Shown here: one piece after another, positions 61,802 through 64,000 of the stretch
How the letters are laid out: every line of letters begins with the position of its first letter
Numbering within the stretch: the stretch's first letter is position 1
Assembly (NCBI RefSeq): GCF_006716445.1
Contig: NZ_VFPA01000002.1
Coordinates: 434,001-498,000 of the forward strand
Source: Pseudonocardia kunmingensis
GTDB taxonomy: Bacteria; Actinomycetota; Actinomycetes; Mycobacteriales; Pseudonocardiaceae
DNA length: 64,000 bases
Direction of reading: 5' to 3'
Notes under the pieces: model-generated
Told to the model about the DNA's origin: nothing
What the model saw: only the letters and a program-made list of their open reading frames with translations
Databases searched by the model: none
Program-made: the position numbers and the translations under genes

Positions 61802-62202
61802 GGGGTCACGCGCTCCACCGCTCCCACCGCTTCCTTCGACACGTGCAGGGCTACGCCGGGCACCAGCGACAGCGCGTCACCACTGACGCGCACCCGGAGC
61901 ACCCCGGTCGCCTGGTCGAGCTCGGCCGCAACCTCGACGGATCCGAGGCTGGTGCCCGCGGCTCGCCGCAGGAACGCCTCCGCGTCGCGTCGTGCGTCAG
62001 CGGCTGAAGTCGCCTGGTGGTAGCGCCCCGCCCGGAGGCCGTCCTCGGCGGCGGTGAGCGCGAGCTGTCCCGCGTAGAAGACGAGCGCGACCTGGACCAC
62101 CGCGGAAATCATTAGAAGCATCGCGAGCCACAGCTGCGCCATCTCCACGCTCGTGGAGCCTCCGCGCTCGGACTCATCGGGGCGCAGGAGCTGCACGTCC
62201 AT
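61798..62202 (-). CDS. TadE-like pseudopilin
   Basis: 134 residues from ATG 62202. SERGGSTSVEMAQLWLAMLL again shows the TadE pattern, Glu at the start of the single membrane helix, followed by a long helix (YAGQLALTAAEDGLRAGRYH) and a beta-rich end. It starts the TadE trio. Confidence 0.8.
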   Translation of the reverse strand: MDVQLLRPDESERGGSTSVEMAQLWLAMLLMISAVVQVALVFYAGQLALTAAEDGLRAGRYHQATSAADARRDAEAFLRRAAGTSLGSVEVAAELDQATGVLRVRVSGDALSLVPGVALHVSKEAVGAVERVTP

Positions 62203-62227
62203 CAGTCGGCAGTCAACTCAGCGTGGG

Positions 62228-62425
62228 CTACTCGTCGAGGGCTCCGAGCTTCTTGGCGATGAAGGCGCCCACCCCGGCGGCGATCGCGCCCGCGACCACG
62301 GCGCCTCCGGAGATGTGGAAGCCCTCGTCGGTGTTGCGTCCGCCCCCGCGCTCGTCGACCGGGCCGAGTCGTTGCTGCAGCCAGAACAGGAGGTTCGTGA
62401 GGTGCATGTTCGTCGTGGTCCACAT
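62228..62425 (-). CDS. Small membrane protein, possible Flp-type pilin
   Basis: 65 residues from ATG 62425, with GAGAGGACA upstream. The last half is hydrophobic (ISGGAVVAGAIAAGVGAFIA) and ends KKLGALDE. Its place between TadC and TadE genes is where a major pilin is expected, but the usual Flp leader with G followed by E/Y is not evident. Unassigned with a weak pilin suggestion. Confidence 0.5.
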   Translation of the reverse strand: MWTTTNMHLTNLLFWLQQRLGPVDERGGGRNTDEGFHISGGAVVAGAIAAGVGAFIAKKLGALDE

Positions 62426-62439
62426 GGCGTGTCCTCTCC

Positions 62440-63312
62440 TCAGATCGTCAGCAGTGCGACACCGGCCGGGTACAGGACCCAGGCGGAGATCAGGAAGACC
62501 TGCAGGGCACCGGGCGTGCTCATCTGGCCGCTGGCGCGGTGCGCATCGGCATGCTCGTCAGCGCGCAGCTCGTCCTGCAGGCTGTCCGCGCGGGCGAGCA
62601 GCGTGTCGATGACCGCGCCGCCGTCCTGGCCGGCGGTGGCGGCGATCGTCGACAGGTCGGCGACTTCGTCGATCTCGACGCGCTCCCCGAACTGTCGCAG
62701 CCCTTCCCAGGGCATGCGGCCGTTGCGGCCGGCGTCGTCGAGCTCGTCGCGGATGCGGCGCATCGCCCAGCCGTCGGCCAGGAGCTGGGCGGGTACCGAC
62801 AGCGCGGTTGCCACGCCGGCCCCGCCGCGTCGTAGCAGGCTCACCTGCTGCAGGTACGCAACCAGGGCGTGCCGGAGCTCGTCACGGGCGGCGTCGGCGC
62901 GGTCACCGACCTGCCGCCCGTAGGCGCTCCAGCCAACGGCTGCTCCGACGACTGTGAAGCCGACCGGGACGACGATGTGCAGTCCGACGTCGAGCACAGC
63001 GAGGACGGCGGCGAGCACCGGCCCCGACGAGCCGTACACCGCCGCGGCGCGGAGTCGTCCGAGCAGGAACCGCTCCCGGGGCCAACCCAGCAGGGCGAGG
63101 TCTGCGGTCGGCACGCCTCCCGGCAGATGCCGCAACAGCACGGTCCGGCGATGACCCGGCCCGGCCCGCGTCAACGGTGTGCGTTCGTCGAGCGCCGCCA
63201 GTGCATCGCCGAGCAGGGGGTGACCGCGTCCGAAGGCCAACGTGCACAGCGTCGCGGCGACGCCGAGCGCTGCTCCGGCGACGATGCTCACGATGAGGAC
63301 GTGGTTCATCAC
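62440..63312 (-). CDS. Type II secretion F-domain protein, TadC-like
   Basis: 290 residues from GTG 63312 (ATG 63309 also possible). N- and C-terminal membrane helices frame a T2SSF domain (RDELRHALVAYLQQVSLLRR, GMPWEGLRQFGERVEIDEVA, LSTIAATAGQDGGAVIDTLL). TadC and TadB form the inner-membrane platform on which the ATPase drives pilus assembly. It overlaps TadB by 4 bp. Confidence 0.85.
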   Translation of the reverse strand: MMNHVLIVSIVAGAALGVAATLCTLAFGRGHPLLGDALAALDERTPLTRAGPGHRRTVLLRHLPGGVPTADLALLGWPRERFLLGRLRAAAVYGSSGPVLAAVLAVLDVGLHIVVPVGFTVVGAAVGWSAYGRQVGDRADAARDELRHALVAYLQQVSLLRRGGAGVATALSVPAQLLADGWAMRRIRDELDDAGRNGRMPWEGLRQFGERVEIDEVADLSTIAATAGQDGGAVIDTLLARADSLQDELRADEHADAHRASGQMSTPGALQVFLISAWVLYPAGVALLTI

Positions 63313-64000
63313 CGCGCTCCAGACCCGAGGAAGCGGGGAGCGGGACGGCCGAGTGCCAACCGCCGCATCCAGACGAGCAGCGCCAGCGTGCTCGCCAACA
63401 GCGTCGCCATCACCAGCTGACCGGTCGGGCTGCTGTAGGGCGCGGCGAACGAGGGCACCAGTGCCAGCAGAACGAGGACGCCTGCCTGGATGACCAGCAG
63501 CATCTTGATCGATTGGCGGGACTCGGCACGTGCGGCTTCGATGTCCCGGCGAGCGCGGACGTCACGGCCGAGCCCGTCGGCGAGCTGGCGCAGCACCCGC
63601 GCGACACCCACGCTCTGCTGGTGCAGCGCGAGCATGACGGCCGCGGCCACGGCGTCGCCGTCGCGGTCGTCGAGCGCGTCGGCGAACTCGCGCAATGCCG
63701 TCGTCGGGCTCGTCCCCTCGTCGGCCAGGCGGCGGGCGAGCGTCGCCACCGGTTGGTCGATGGTCTCGTCGACGTGCGGGGCGGTGACCCGGATGGCGTG
63801 CGCGAGTCCGACCGCGCCGCCGCCGACGAGGGTGTCGGCCATTCGACGGCACCACGCCTCGAGCGCCTCCGACCGCTTGATCCGATCCTGGGCCACCTTC
63901 GCCGAGCCGAGCAGCCAGGGTGACCAGACACCGACCGCGGTGACGGCCACGCCGACGACGGGCCAGCTGGTGGTCAGCCAGACCACGGTGCCGGCGGCGA
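63309..64000 (-). CDS. Type II secretion F-domain protein, TadB-like (5' end outside window)
   Basis: The frame is open to the window edge; at least 225 residues are seen. T2SSF domain: AWCRRMADTLVGGGAVGLAH, VATLARRLADEGTSPTTALR, VGVARVLRQLADGLGRDVRA, followed by two membrane helices (SIKMLLVIQAGVLVLLALVP, LVMATLLASTLALLVWMRRL). It is the partner of TadC. The TadA ATPase would be expected just beyond the edge. Confidence 0.83.
   Translation of the reverse strand, partial: AAGTVVWLTTSWPVVGVAVTAVGVWSPWLLGSAKVAQDRIKRSEALEAWCRRMADTLVGGGAVGLAHAIRVTAPHVDETIDQPVATLARRLADEGTSPTTALREFADALDDRDGDAVAAAVMLALHQQSVGVARVLRQLADGLGRDVRARRDIEAARAESRQSIKMLLVIQAGVLVLLALVPSFAAPYSSPTGQLVMATLLASTLALLVWMRRLALGRPAPRFLGSGAR

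Overview
The window is high-GC DNA with actinobacterial gene families (F420-type luciferase-like oxidoreductase, DUF1059, DUF4185, BTAD regulator, Tad pilus). It most resembles Pseudonocardia or a close relative; this is inference from gene content only.

Layout. 0-3 kb: the end of a LivF-type ATPase, then a thiolase-like, DUF35 and luciferase-like (LLM) catabolic operon. 3.1-5.1 kb: a truncated enolase-superfamily gene and two decayed integrase-core transposases. 5.2-22.3 kb: a [NiFe]-hydrogenase island. It holds four CooC-type nickel-chaperone ATPases, a PadR-like regulator pair, a NifU-type scaffold, small single-helix membrane proteins, a maturation protease plus a degenerate protease-like protein, TPR and BirA-like proteins, the large and small subunits, hypC-hypD-hypE and a GmhA-like SIS protein. 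No hypA, hypB or hypF lies in the window. 22.3-39.3 kb: three Dpp/Nik-type ABC transporters. The first has decayed ATPase and solute-binding genes, the other two are intact, and a DsrE-like gene sits between the first two. 39.3-44.6 kb: IS630, IS5 and group II intron debris that has broken an acyl-CoA dehydrogenase and an esterase. 44.9-47.7 kb: a two-domain SagB-type nitroreductase and a DUF4185 protein. From 48.56 kb: an integrated element that begins at a tRNA-Val(CAC) 3' fragment with an integrase and excisionase, followed by a recombinase trio, a relaxase pair and a Tad-type pilus operon that runs off the window.

Main observations. (1) Two genes are interrupted by a single in-frame TGA exactly where their families have a metal or redox cysteine: the second CooC-type ATPase (GC-P-U-C) and the DsrE-like protein (U-P-G-C). 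Each TGA is followed, 18-19 nt before the loop, by a perfect 7-bp hairpin with G as the second loop base, as in a bacterial SECIS. Both are candidate selenoproteins; the CooC case would put selenocysteine into a nickel-chaperone metal site. (2) A shared inverted repeat, TAGATG-N7-CATCTA, lies before a membrane-protein pair, before the hydrogenase structural genes and between two divergent ABC transporters, with a degenerate copy before the PadR-like pair. This suggests one regulon joining hydrogenase and probable nickel uptake. (3) A protease-like protein encoded next to the large subunit has lost all three expected metal ligands.

A working model is that transporters import nickel, CooC-type ATPases (instead of HypB) handle it, HypCDE and the protease mature the large subunit, and NifU and the small helical proteins help build or anchor the enzyme. 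Nickel as substrate and all physical interactions are inferred, not shown.
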